DNA of 64,000 nt, from NCBI GenBank assembly GCA_015680905.1, contig CM027379.1, positions 27,918,501 through 27,982,500 on the forward strand, given 5' to 3'. Numbering within the stretch: the stretch's first letter is position 1; every line of letters begins with the position of its first letter. Below, piece after piece: positions 12,401-24,036 of this stretch. The notes beneath the pieces are model-generated. The model did no database searches and was not told where the DNA came from. It saw only the letters and a list, made by a program, of their open reading frames with translations. The stretch is from Coptis chinensis. Lineage: Eukaryota > Streptophyta > Magnoliopsida > Ranunculales > Ranunculaceae. The position numbers and the translations under genes were made by a program.

Positions 12401-14120
12401 TATGCATGAGTGACAAGAGAATAATGATAAACACTGTTATCACGATTAATGTGATAGCCCATTCGCGTTGCTCCTTTTTCCATCGGTCTATTTGATTCAT
12501 TATGTTCAAGAAATTGAGGATTTGTGAAGAAGAATTTGTGAAGAATGAGAGAAAGGGGTTGAGTGAAAGTGGAAAAGGAGAGTTGTATTTATAAGTAGAT
12601 TTCTGACCGTTGGGCATCTGACCGTTGGGCTTTGAGAGTAGGCCCATGCATCAAGGAATATATGAGGAAGTACACTACGTGTATAACATAAATAATTTCT
12701 CATTCAAACCATCTGGAAATACAAAATTATGAGAAATCAACCGATATATAATTTTTTGTATCACTAGAAAAAAAAAAATTGCAATGCATAAGGGAAATAA
12801 ATGACATAGTCATTGCTAAGCCAAGGAAAATAAACAGCTACTGTGAATCCTCCTGGTTAGCAGAAGATGAACCCGGGTTTTTACGCCTTCCCACTTACCT
12901 AACTTCAGCCGAAATGACCGGTCCGGAATGTGGCCTATAGACTGTAACAACTGATCTTGGAATTGCTGCTGATTTGCCATCATCATTCTCTGGAAGCGGC
13001 CTTGGCGATTTCTCATTTCTTGCTGGAAGTCATTCTGGGAAGTAAACATATCTTCCTGGCGAAGAAACATCCTGCACATACTAGTATTCATGTGCCTCAA
13101 GGCATCCATAGGAGTATTGATTCGGCGCATGGTATCTTTCATTAAACAATCGGGTGGTGAAGGAGGAGGAGGAGGTACGTTATCATGCTCAATGTCATCT
13201 CTAGCTACTGGGTCCTAGTGGTCTAAAACACAAGTCTAAAAAATTCCAAAATTCTCGAAAGACCTTGTTTCAATGAAAGGAGTAGCAGATTGGAACTCTA
13301 AGTTAAGCATAAGCTGAGTAACAAGTACAACAAGACGAGCTGACCTGTTTGACGCGGTCGTAAGAATATGGCCCACGAAATGGACCATACAGAAAGTGTT
13401 CTTCCTCTCCTGTAGGATCCACAGTAGGTGCAAGAAAGTCTTGTTCACGTCAGACGTCTTTGAAGTTCCAATGGCGTTATGCGCCCGACCATCGAGTGAC
13501 GGCTAATTGGTTACGCCTCGGCGAATCTTTGGTACACGCATTCGAGAGCGGTGTTGTACTCTCCCTCGAAGCGTGTCAAACATCAAATCCCTCGTGGTCG
13601 GATACTCGACAATAGTGGTCGGACTATCGAGTTTATCGGAATAAGTGCGGTATTCGAAATCAACTCCAGCGTAAGTTCACGTTCCAACCCATCCGCCGTA
13701 ATCCAAAATTCGTCACCCCGGAAACCTCCATTGTTGTAAAATTTCAACACTAAATCTTCGAAGTACTGAGTTGGAATTTGATGCAATAGATATTCCCACT
13801 CTCTACTAGAAATTTCCTCATCAAAAAATGGGTGAAACATCCCGGAATTGTAGAGATTTGCGAAATTTCTCTCAACTGTGATTCTCCTTCGTGCTGCCAT
13901 AGCGCGGTGTAGATTAACTTTTGAGGGTGCAAATAGCAAGAGGAGGTGGAGGAGATGGTGCTGGAGGAAGGGAGTTGAGTTTGGTGGACTTTGGCCCGCG
14001 TGCGCGGGTCGAATACACTGCTGGCAAGTCGCGCGCGCGAGTGATGTGTGGGGGGGACCAAGATCCGATTTTTGTGGGAGAAGAGATGAGAGGGGTGGAC
14101 GCGTGGGTGCCTCGCGCATG
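9415..14120 (-). other. Post-integrase (envelope-position) region of the Athila-type element
   Basis: A series of minus-strand open frames (9415-9930, 9936-10422, 10656-10967, 11148-11794, 12816-13142, 13236-13448, 13583-14119) in the place where Athila elements carry their extra, envelope-position ORF. Three places resemble one another and the domain often annotated as putative plant transposon protein: around 9950-10420 (LAAYFYANM, LDGFTIRVGD), 11148-11650 (LVLMFYQF, EMISDILQIPIN) and 13583-13880 (LVLKFYNNGGFRGDEF, ITADGLERELTLEL). HLLWILQ occurs in two of them. Gln/Met-rich, probably coiled segments occur at 10656-10967 and 12816-13142, and short frames at 12381-12500 and 10500-10598 each hold one hydrophobic, membrane-like stretch. 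The region is a fossil and broken. Confidence 0.55.
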
Positions 14121-15590
14121 GGCTTTGTACCCGGATTTTTGATTTTTGGGTCGGGTCAAAATTTTGGCCCAAGCCCAAATGAATATCAGAAATTCCTTTT
14201 ATGTCTCGAAATGTTATGAAATTTCAAACTTGGAAATTCGATTCGTTTCAACTCCAAATTGAATGGATGAGATATCAAAACGATCGGCATTAAAAATGCC
14301 ATCCACTAGAATATGAAAAAAAATCACATTCAAACATTTTTTTTTTACTAACTTTGGTTTTTATTTATTTACACTTTTATATACAAATGTACAAGTCGAG
14401 AAGAACGTGTCAACAACACTGGAAGTCCAAATAAAACAACACATCACAACAGCTTAACTCAGGCAACTTTCATGTCGGCTCTGGGCGAACCCAATCCAGC
14501 CAGACTGTGGCTTAATCTTTATGTTTTGAGGGCCTAGGGTTTAGGACGGTACCATCCCTGACCAATGTGCAATGGTCTAATAATAATATTACCCTTAGTA
14601 CATATGGTATAGCCTCAAACCGCCCCGAAACAGTCACATAGAAAACTGATCGGGGTTGGCCTGGTGGAATCCATTACCCGTACGAACTAGGAAATGTCCG
14701 ATGGTGCATATCACGACTCTCTTTGGGCACCATGCTGGGTGCTAATAATAAAAAAAAAATGAGTATATACATGTTGAATCTTTTTACGTCAGATCCTCAA
14801 GAAGAATGTGAGTATTTTAACGTCAGATCCTCAAGACGAATGTGTGTCTTTTAACATCAGATTCTTAAGACGATTCCCAACCTGTGGGAATAACGGGGCG
14901 ACGACGAAGTTTATCCTGCTGCTGCGGTGTCAGACAATAATATACCTTATATCGGCTCATCTCGGATAATAGATCAAGACCTGGGCAGAAGCGTTTTTGA
15001 CAATTCATACACCACCCCATCGCCGGCGCCAAGACGCCGCTGAGCAAAAGTACTACGAACATTACCAATTCGAGATGGGTGAGATTTACACCAAATGATG
15101 AGTTGGAGTTCGCGAGGAAGAGAATAGAAAAGGGAAGAAAAAGAAGGATTTGAAATTTTTGGTACCCATTGTTTTCCAGGAGGCACGTTTGCTCGATTAT
15201 CAGAAGACATTTATACTCAGTTCTGAAGTAGAGTTTTGTGGACTAAGGTTCCGGCGCTTGCAACCACACACTCTAGGGATTTTTAGAAAAGAAAATAGGA
15301 GAGAGCCCGGCTACCCTAATGGCATACTTTTCCTGTTTAAATACGTGGAAAGAAGTACACTAGCGAATCTATTAGTCTATGTAGACTGGATCATTGAGAA
15401 GAGTCTCTTCGACATCTGGAGAGCGCAACTCATGATAATGTTTAAGGCACTGGCCATTTACTTGAAATTCGCTACCATCATTCGTTTTTTTCACGAGAGA
15501 TAGCCCCATAAGGGGGTGGCAGAGAGAGACGATAAAAGGACCGGACCATCGAAGTTTTAATTTTTGGAAAAATGTGTAATCTTGAGTTGT
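14121..15590. other. Spacer between envelope-position region and integrase
   Basis: No family recognised. A GC-rich stretch at 13950-14160 lies against the end of the preceding region and produces overlapping open frames on both strands, which is a composition effect. Two short minus-strand frames at 14865-15210 (one containing SLPRELQLIIW) have no clear relative. The stretch 15480-15590 still looks like the far end of integrase (minus-strand YNSRLHIFPK and SLPPPYGAI). Confidence 0.4.
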
Positions 15591-15593
15591 ACA

Positions 15594-16580
15594 TCAAAAC
15601 TTTTGACCGACTTTGAATTCTTTTTTTCTCAATATGTGCTTGTCATGCACTCTTTTCATGTTGGCTTTATAGGATTTCGAGAGATCATAGGCATCACTCC
15701 GAATTTCCTCAAGCTCATTTAACTGCAATTTTCTCTTTTCGCCTGCCACGTTAGTGTTATAATTGAGGCTTTTGATGGCCCATAGAGCACGGTGCTCAAG
15801 TTCAACCGGCAGATGACAAGGTTTTCCAAAAATGAGGCGATACGGAGACATCCCTATAGGTGTCTTAAAAGCTGTTCTATATGCCCACAAGGCATCAGAT
15901 AATCGTAGAGACCAGTCTTTCCTAGATGGATTGACAGTTTTTTCCAAAATGGATTTGATTTATAGATTAGTGACTTCTACTTGACCACTGGTTTGAGGAT
16001 GATACGGAGTTGCTACTTTGTGCGTGACTCCATATTTCTTTACTAATGATTCAAAAATTTTATTGCAGAAATGTTTTCCCCCGTCACTAATTATAGCTTT
16101 TGGAACACTAAATCGAGAGAAAATATTTTCTTTTATGAACAAAACGACCGTTTTATGATCGTTAGCACGACATGCCAATGCCTCAATCCATTTTGACACA
16201 TAGTCAACTGCTACAAGTATATATAAGAAGCCATGAGAATTTGGAAATGGACCCATGAAGTTGATTCCCCATACATCAAAGATTTCCACAATTAGAATAG
16301 GATTTAAGGGCATCATATTGCGTTGAGTAATGCGACCTAACTGCTGGCAGCGATTGCATGCTTTGCAATGCTCATGTGCATCTCTAAACAGTGTTGGCCA
16401 ATAAAAACCACATTGTAGAACCTTGGCCACAGTTTTTTTACCACTAAAATGACCACCACAAGATTGTTCATGGCAGAAGGATAACACATCGTTGTGTTCC
16501 CAGTCGGGAATGCAACGGCGGATTAGTTGGTCTGAACAATACTTGAAGAGGTAGGGATCATCCCAAAAATAGAATTTCAC
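15594..16580 (-). pseudogene. Integrase of the Athila-type element
   Basis: Two adjacent minus-strand open stretches (15594-15947, 15960-16580). The zinc-binding N-terminal part is visible (HEHCKACNRCQQLGRI with an upstream GGHFSGKKT), then the DDE core (FDVWGINFMGPFPNS, VAVDYVSKWIEA, IISDGGKHFCNKIF, ATPYHPQTSGQVE), then the C-terminal region with [17 protein letters not shown] and [14 protein letters not shown]. Order and motifs are those of plant Ty3/gypsy integrases. Fossil; broken. Confidence 0.9.
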
Positions 16581-16605
16581 AGTGGATAAAAACTTTTTCC
16601 GGTCA

Positions 16606-18239
16606 TTACGAGACCAAGATAAAGGGACTTCCTCGGTAACTAAGTAATTTACTATGTCTGCGTACCAAGGGGACTAAAAAAATAGAGTACAAGTGTTCAT
16701 CCGGAAAGGAATCCGCGGATAGGTTCGGTATCGATATCAACATCATCGACAAGTCTTGATAAATGGTGCGCAACCACATTTTCGCTACCTTTTTATCTCT
16801 AATTTGAGAGTAAACTCTTGCAAAAGGAGAATCCATCGGATCAACCTTTGTTTTGCATCTTTTTCGCTAATAGATAACGGTGCCGCATGGTCGTCAGTGT
16901 AGACAATAGTTGGAGAACCCACTAGGTAAGGGGCCTAAACTTATCCAACGATATACAACGGCGAAACTCTTTCTCGAGTCTTTGGTATAGTTACGTTGAG
17001 CTTCATTAAGGGTTTTACTCGCATAGTAAATGACAAACTGGCTTATCTTTCGGCGTTGCCCTAGTACAACTCCTATAGCATAGTCACCGCATCACACACA
17101 TTAATTGAAGGTTTAGACCAATCGGTGTGGTTGAATTATGGGGCGGTAGTTAATCGCGGTTTTAATATCTCAAAGGCTTGTTTGCAACTGAAACTGAAAT
17201 CAAAAGCGGCATCTTTAAGCATGAGATTGGTTAAAGGTCTAGCAACCTTTGAGAAATCTTGAATAAATCTTCTATAGAAACCTGCGTGTCCTAAGAATGC
17301 GCGAATATCTCGAACTGTTTTTGGTATAGGAAGTGAAGCAATTTTTTCTATCTTGGCTTTGTCGACTTCGATTCCGTCCTTTGAAACGATGTGTCCTAAA
17401 ACTATTCCTTTAGTAACCATGAAATGGCATTTTTCCCAATTAAGAACAAGGTTTTTCTCTTCACAACGTGTAAAGACCTTTTCAAGATTTGATAGACAGC
17501 TATCGAAAGAATCTCCATATATTGAGAAGTCGTCCATGAATACTTCCATAAACCGTTCAACCATATCACTGAAAATATGAAGCATGCAGCGTTGGAAAGT
17601 ACCAGGTGCATTGCAAAGGCCGAATGACATTCGTCTATATGCAAATATACCAAATGGACAGGTGAACGTTGTCTTTTCTTGATTAGCAGGGTCTATGACT
17701 ATCTGAAAATAACCTGAATAACCATCAAGAAAACAGTAATAGGCATGACTGGCTAAACGTTCGAGCATCTGATTGATGAATGGAAGTGGAAAGTGATCCT
17801 TACGAGTGACGACATTAAGTTTGCGATAGTCAATGTATATTCGCCATTTTATTGGGATACGAGCGGAAATGCATTCATCTTTATCATTTCGCACAACTGT
17901 AATGCCAGATTTCTTTTGAACCACGTGTACAGGACTCACCCAAACACTATCAGAGATAGGATAAATAATACCGCATCTAGTAATTTTAACACTTCCTCTC
18001 GGACCACATCTTTCATGGTAGGGTTTTAGCGTATTGCGCGGTTCACGCCGACGTCTTAGCATTTTCTTCCGGTGTATGCGATGGGTGCACACATTAGGTT
18101 CAATGCCTTTAATGTCATCGAGGGACCATCCAATAGCAGAACGATGTTGTTGAATGACATTAATTAAATGAGCTTCCTGATCGTCAGTCAATTGTGAAGA
18201 AATAATAATTGGGTGGCGACCATCCGGCATCAAAGTCAT
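16606..18239 (-). pseudogene. Reverse transcriptase and RNase H region of the Athila-type element
   Basis: The longest open stretch of the window on this strand (17136-18239, 367 codons) carries the RT palm motifs YIDYRKLN, HFPLPFINQMLERLA, FTCPFGIFAYRRMSFGLCNA and VFMDDFSIYG, then the thumb/connection LGHIVSKDGIEVDKAKIE and FLGHAGFYRRFI. The stretch 16606-17135 is where RNase H is expected and is strongly decayed. Fossil; broken. Confidence 0.92.
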
Positions 18240-18426
18240 GCGTATTTTAATTCCGAAGGAAGAAGTTTTAAATCAGGGGTGGGCGGAGTGGGTATTAAAG
18301 ATTCTTGAGGAAGGTCATCATCCATGCAGTAAACAGATTGATGATCATCCAAGTTACTTGACATCACTATTGTAGGGTCAAATAATGGTAATCGACTCTA
18401 ATAACTCATTTACTTCTTGTGTATAA

Positions 18427-18960
18427 TCATCGCCCCTCAAACTTCATTTCGCTAAAGGAAAGAAATTGGTACACTTCATCTTGAGGAAAAGAGTTTGTGA
18501 AATACTCTTTGGAATCTTTGTCAACCCTGTTGACCTCACCATCAATGTCAGGCTTTGGAAGTTGTTTCATCAACTTGAACACATTCACCTCGACCGAAAG
18601 ATTGCCGAAGGACATGGTCATGGAACCATCTCTACAGTTAATAAGAGCATTAGCAGTGGCGAGGAACGGACGTCCTAAGATGATAGGAATGGAATCACAT
18701 GCAACTTCTGTATCCAAAATAACAAAGTTTACAGGATAGAAGAAATCTTGGACTTTTACAAGGACGTTTTCCACAATTCCTTTTGGATACTTTATGGAAC
18801 GATCTGCTAACTGTAAAGTCATGGTGGTAGGTTTGAGCTCATGAAGACCTAGTTGTTTAAATAAATAATATGGAAGTAAGTTCACACTAGCTCCTAGGTC
18901 TAGTAGTGAGATGGCGGTGTATTTGTCACCTAAGGTGCATGGAACCGTTGGTCTACCAGG
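18427..18960 (-). pseudogene. Aspartic protease region of the Athila-type element
   Basis: Minus-strand reading with a DLGAS-type active-site motif just upstream of NLLPYYLFKQLGL, followed by MTLQLADRSIKYPKGIVENV, FVILDTEVACDSIPIILGRP and FLATANALINCRDG. This is the retropepsin fold as found in Athila/Tat elements. The equivalent region of the second LTR element (47283-48038) is clearly related. Fossil. Confidence 0.9.
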
Positions 18961-20974
18961 GGTCCTTGTATTTTACTATACCATTTTGTTGGTGATGGAG
19001 GAAACCGTTCTTGAGGAGCGCTTGTTGAGGAACATTAGTTTTCCTTTTGTGGTGCATATCTTTCAGAAATTTTGCATGTTTTGCCAATAGTTTTAAGGCA
19101 TCGAGAAAAGGTAAGTTAATTGTTAAATTTTGAAAAGTCTCTCGAATTTCAAGCAAAATTCTCATCGGGTTTATTCTTTGCCAAAGCGTCGCAGGAAAGC
19201 GGTGCCTTAGGGTGAATTTGGCAAAGGGGTCTACTTGCTTGTTTCCTACATTCGGAGGTGTTGACTTTGTTGAATCTAGGGAATCTTCCGTAGGTTCATT
19301 ATTAGAAATAGATTCCTTGGAACCCTCTTTTTCCTTTGGTTGATCATCTGGCATACGTATTTGATTATCTACAGTTTTTCCAGATCGTAGAGTAGTGATT
19401 GCATGCACCTCACCTTGGTTGGGGGTGCTTGTACCAAGGGCATTGGTGAATTCAAAGGCTGTGTTTGCTGGTTTAGGGTTTGGAACTACTTGTGCAGGGA
19501 ACACGCCTTTCTGACTCTTTTCTTGCGCCAATTGTTGAAGTGATTGTTGGATAGACGTTAAAATTTTAGAACTGTTGGTTCATGTAAGCTAAGAAAGTCT
19601 CGTTTGTCCTATCCGAAGCGGGTTGTGCGAGGTTGTATGTGGTAGTAGTTCACGATTATTCTTTGAGAAGTTGTTGATTATAGTTGGGATCTGGATTATT
19701 TGGAACAAGGCTGCGGTTGGTTTGATAATTAGCATTGGAATTATTTTGAAATTGACCTTGTTGGTATTGTTGATTATTTCCTTGGTGGTATGGAATAAAA
19801 TTGTTGGTAGGTCGAGCGGTGGATTTAAACACGGAGGAGCCCCCATTTGTTGGTTATTTTTGCCAAGGCGAAATTGAGGATGTTGTCTCCACGGTGCATA
19901 GGGAATGTTGAATGCACATGCCTCCTCCGATTGTTGAGCAGGGAAGCATATAACAAGGGACAATATGCATCGGGATGGTCGGGACTAAGACAAAGGACAC
20001 AAGGTGGTGTCAACGTTCATGACCTGGTTTTGGTAGTTGATCGTTTACTTGAATTGCTAGGGCATCTACTTTTTAGTTAGGGATTCTATCAAATTTTTAT
20101 TCCGGGATCGGGTTTTACCTCAAAAATAGATGTGGCCTTTGTAACATTATCCTTTGATGACCGAGGCGACTTCGGTGTTACCCGGTGTGTACCTTTTTTC
20201 GCTTGTTTTCAAGAAAAGTATAAGCTTAGCTCCTTTGTCCATGAAGCAACCGCTGTTCATTATATCAAGAGTTTCTTTTTGATGATCGAAAGACCATTAA
20301 AGAATGAGCGAACAAGGACAACTTTGTCCGGTTGGTGATGAGGACATTCTAACAAAAGATCGATAAAAGCGACTCCATGCTTACGTCAAAAGGATTCATG
20401 AGGATTTTGACGAAAAGAATTGAATTTTTCAAGCATTTTAGTGTTTTTTCTTCGAGTGTAAAATTGAAGCATGAAAGCTTGAACTAGTTTATTCCATGTG
20501 TCTATGGACTGTGGCTGTTGTCCCGCTAGCCAAATTGACGCTTTTTTCCGCTTAAAGTGAATGGAACAAATGAAGCAAGAGTTGTTCCTTAGAGACTGCT
20601 TTGGATGGTGAAATGTTGTTGCCACTTGTTGAAGCTTCACGAAGATGATTGTAAGGTTTTTCGTGCTCCAAACGATGATATATAGGTAACAAACTGAAAA
20701 CGCGTTTGGTGGGATCTGAAAATCACCGACAATGTCCTCAAGTTTGATGCAAGAAGAAGGTCCTTCTGTAATGCGTAGATAGAAGTCGAGAGGGCTTTAT
20801 CGGTGGAGGATCGTCGGCCATAATGACAGAAGTTGATGGCGACGAAGGATTGTGATGAATGTAATTAGCAGAAGAAGAACAATTTTTAGGTGAGAACTTA
20901 CGCAATTGCTTATCGTATTTTTTTCGACGATAGGTATGTTCAATTTCTCTAGTGGAACCAGACCTTAATCTCAT
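18953..20974 (-). pseudogene. Gag region of the Athila-type element
   Basis: Starts at 20974 with MRLRSGSTREIE, the usual Athila gag start. Then comes the capsid-type Retrotrans_gag part at 20386-20640 (KKASIWLAGQQPQSIDTWNK, MLEKFNSFRQNPHESF), a CCHC zinc knuckle near 19970-20013 (CVLCLSPDHPDAYC), Asn/Gln-rich linker and the gag-protease junction region (TLRSGKTVDNQIRMP) at 18953-19531. Fossil; broken. Confidence 0.85.
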
Positions 20975-22590
20975 GCAAGCATGAAATTAGATCTAACTTA
21001 TAGAAGGAATTTAGTAGGACTCGAATTTTATTATTATCTTAAGCATTAGAATTTAACAACATATGCCTAAGCTGCTGCTAACGTAGCAGTGAAGCTAGGA
21101 ATACGTGTGCATAAACCAACAGCCAGGTCACAAGAGAGATATGAGGGAGGCTTTCCATGCAAGCACGGTTCTAATTAAGTAACCTCAATCTTTCAAGTTT
21201 CCTAGACACCATTGGAATATGATTAAAATTTATGGAATTAAAATTTATGCAAAGGCGGTATTAATTTTAATTTAATTTAATTTGATTTAATTTAATTTAA
21301 TTTTTTTTTTATACAAGGGTTAAAATACAAACATGCAAATACGATCTACTCATACAATACTAGGTGCAGTAGCATGTGAAGATACTCTACTCATACGTAT
21401 AGCTATACGAATAGGCAAGCTTGTGTCATCGATAAATACTTCCATACGTACAGGCAAATATACATCAATAATACGTATATGTACACTAATTTGTAAATCG
21501 ATATTACGTAAACGTATATCAACAGTAACAGACAAATTTGAATCACTCATACGTATCTAAATACATTAGCATGCGTAGATAGTATACATACGCAGATAAA
21601 TATGACAAAACTAAACATGCAAGGTATTATACATAAACTAAAATACGACTCTTGTATTGCATAATAATTCGATTTCGACAATACTCATTGAGATTGCGAA
21701 TGTCATATAGAGAGCAGCTTTACCTCGTAGGGTTTAGAAACAACTTACCCAACTCAGATTTTAACCCTCGTTGGAATGTTCTCCTCTTTCTTGACAAAAT
21801 CGACTTATTAGATAATACCGTGTACGTATACATAGAGAAATATTAAACATGTAACAAGAAACATTTATACGTAGAAAGACATATACCCATGCAAAACAGT
21901 ACCATTAATATGTAAATATACATTAATATGCAATTCATGTCCGTGTAATCGTATATAAATATTTATCGGTGTACGAACTTGATTTATGCATAATTCTAGG
22001 CTAAAACGTAAATAATAATCCATAAATTTTTCCTAATACTATATACATGGCATACATGCAGAAAAAACATAAAAAAATTACAATAATACTGAAAATTTGA
22101 AACTGAAGCTTCCCCGCTTTTCATACTTTGAATCAAAACAAACGTTTCAATTCGTCGACGCAATTAATCCCAAAGGATTATCGAATTTTTCAGGTACAAG
22201 GCCAGATATTTAGGCCTGGAAATGGATCAAGGTAGATCAGGAGATACTGGTGGTTGAACAGGGGCAGCAAACAAACAATTTAACTTCATGAACGCTGGTC
22301 ACACTCACAAGACGCGACTACACACATACATTTGGCGCGTGTCAAGTAATCCACAGTGAGTTCAATTTTTTATGGAAGTCTTATAATCTCCTGTAGTGTA
22401 CGTTCCCAGTCCTAACTTTTGGTACCTGGAAGTGCAATGAGAAATCCGTGAGCTTACAGGTCTATTGCGAGACAAAAATACGAAATTTGACAAAAAACGT
22501 AAGAACGAACGAAAAGGAAAGGAAGGAAGAGAATGGGGGTTCCCCCTTGATGCAACTTCCGATCTGTAGCACAAGTCCTATGGCTTCAGA
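20975..22590. other. 5' leader of the Athila-type element
   Basis: About 1.6 kb between gag start and primer site with no convincing gene. It holds a (TTTAA)n microsatellite at about 21258-21303 and a stretch (21340-21600) unusually rich in TACGTA-type palindromes. Confidence 0.6.
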
Positions 22591-22605
22591 ACAGCAGCGG
22601 CGCCA
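22591..22605 (-). promoter_or_regulatory. Primer-binding site, tRNA-Asp type
   Basis: Minus-strand TGGCGCCGCTGCTGT begins 3 nt inside the 5' LTR. TGGCGCCG matches the 3' end of plant tRNA-Asp, the primer of Athila elements; the remaining bases match only partly. The second LTR element has the same start (TGGCGCCGCTGCC at 45127). Confidence 0.75.
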
Positions 22606-22608
22606 TTT

Positions 22609-24031
22609 TGATATTAGCTTTTCCTTACGTTAGAGATTAGAATCTCTAATATAGTACAAAAGCAACGCAAAGTTCCTTACTCACGATTTTCGTTTTCGTA
22701 GAGCTAAAGTAAGGATTCGAGCCAACCTAAAGTCTAGGACAACTACAAATTGTTTGTTACTCTTAGGGAACTAATGAGTAAGGTTATATTACTAATGCTA
22801 GGTTTCTTTCCTACACAACATTAAGAAAAACATTAAAGTTTGAAATCATGCACTTAATACAAAAGACAAATTACTAAAGAAAGAAAAGTGGAGAGCTAAT
22901 CCTCCTAATGTAAAACTAACATTTAGTTGTTGATTTGAAAATGTTTATTGATTCTTCCTAGACTCATAGACAAGCCCCTAATGGAAGAAAACTTGATCCC
23001 TAACATGCATGGCTCACTTAAGAGCTCATACATGCTAGCAAGTGGAACCAAGCAATGACTTATCTCTAACTAGACACTACACCAACTATCATTTTGGGAT
23101 AGGATGTAGAGCTAGTTGTTCTTCCTAACAACCTACCAAACCAACAACAATTGTTTTCCTTCACATGAGTTGGATTAACTCCCCAAAAGGGAAGTTAGCT
23201 CATGATCCTTGGGACAAGGAAATTACAACTAGAAAAACAAAAAGAGAGAGAAAGAGGAAGAAGATAAACAATCAAACTCACTTCTTTTTATTTTCTAGAA
23301 GAAAACAAATGTTTCCTCCATTAAAACTATTACAAGCTTCTTACCAAAACTAAAAACTAAACTTATGATTTTTTTCACTAAGGAACTAAAATAATGCCAT
23401 GTAAGGAAAATAAGTCAAGGGAGTAAATGGAGTGTCCCCCACCCTTGTCTAATTTCTTCTCCATTTGAGAGAAATCTCATTTCCTCCCACGTGAATCATC
23501 AAACCACATTAATTCATTTTTATCCACCACATTAAAACAAAGTGACACCTTGCATTTTTTTCACTATTAACACCTAATCTAATTTATTACATGCAAGGTG
23601 TCAACTTTGCACCAATAATTTGTTATTTTTGTCTTGACATGCTCCATGATTGATGACTCATCCAATCTTGTGGCCCCGTATAGTGGGTCCATGTGCAGTC
23701 CAGTGGCGGTCCGGTATTTTGGGCAGTTTACAACTTCCCGCCTATGCATAGAGTTCATCGCCCTGATTGTCTGAGCAGCTCTCTTGTCGCATTCGGAGTC
23801 CTGGTTCGAGAGGTAGGAGCTTTGGAAGTTTGATGCTTCTGTGCGGATTTGGAAGAATTCATATATACGCCGTTCCTCGTGCTGCTCCTTGAGTTTAACC
23901 AATATTTCCATGTTTTCTGTAAATACCTGCAAAAGTATGAAAACATATTTATTTCATGATTATTAAACACATAATTAACCAAATTTATATGTCTCAATGG
24001 GGTTTCATAATACACTTTTGGGTGCTTATCA
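22609..24031 (-). repeat. 5' LTR of the minus-strand Athila-type element
   Basis: About 1423 bp, TG at 22609 and CA at 24031, nearly identical to 6205-7650. It is followed by the AGTAT target duplication at 24032-24036. As the 5' LTR of a minus-strand element it would have held the promoter; no specific TATA box is claimed. Confidence 0.93.
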
Positions 24032-24036
24032 AGTAT

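Larger units (their letters stand above)
6205..24031 (-). mobile_element. Athila-type Ty3/gypsy LTR retrotransposon, 17.8 kb, broken
   Basis: Both LTRs, a 5-bp target duplication, a primer-binding site matching the tRNA-Asp type used by Athila elements, and the order gag, protease, RT, RNase H, integrase, long post-integrase region, all on the minus strand. The gag start (MRLRSG) and the post-integrase open frames fit Athila. The element is structurally complete end to end, but its coding parts are broken in many places (at least about ten). The two LTRs differ by a few per cent by eye plus one short gap, which suggests an insertion on the order of one to a few million years old under usual plant rates (inference). 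No other transposon insertion inside it was recognised. Confidence 0.92.

Noticed and set aside
13878-14219. Overlapping open frames on both strands in a GC-rich patch
   Set aside because: High GC content lowers stop frequency in all frames; the minus-strand frame alone has related sequence elsewhere in the element.
21333-21560. Overlapping frames on both strands in the element leader
   Set aside because: Ile/Arg-rich readings produced by repeated TACGTA words; no protein similarity visible.
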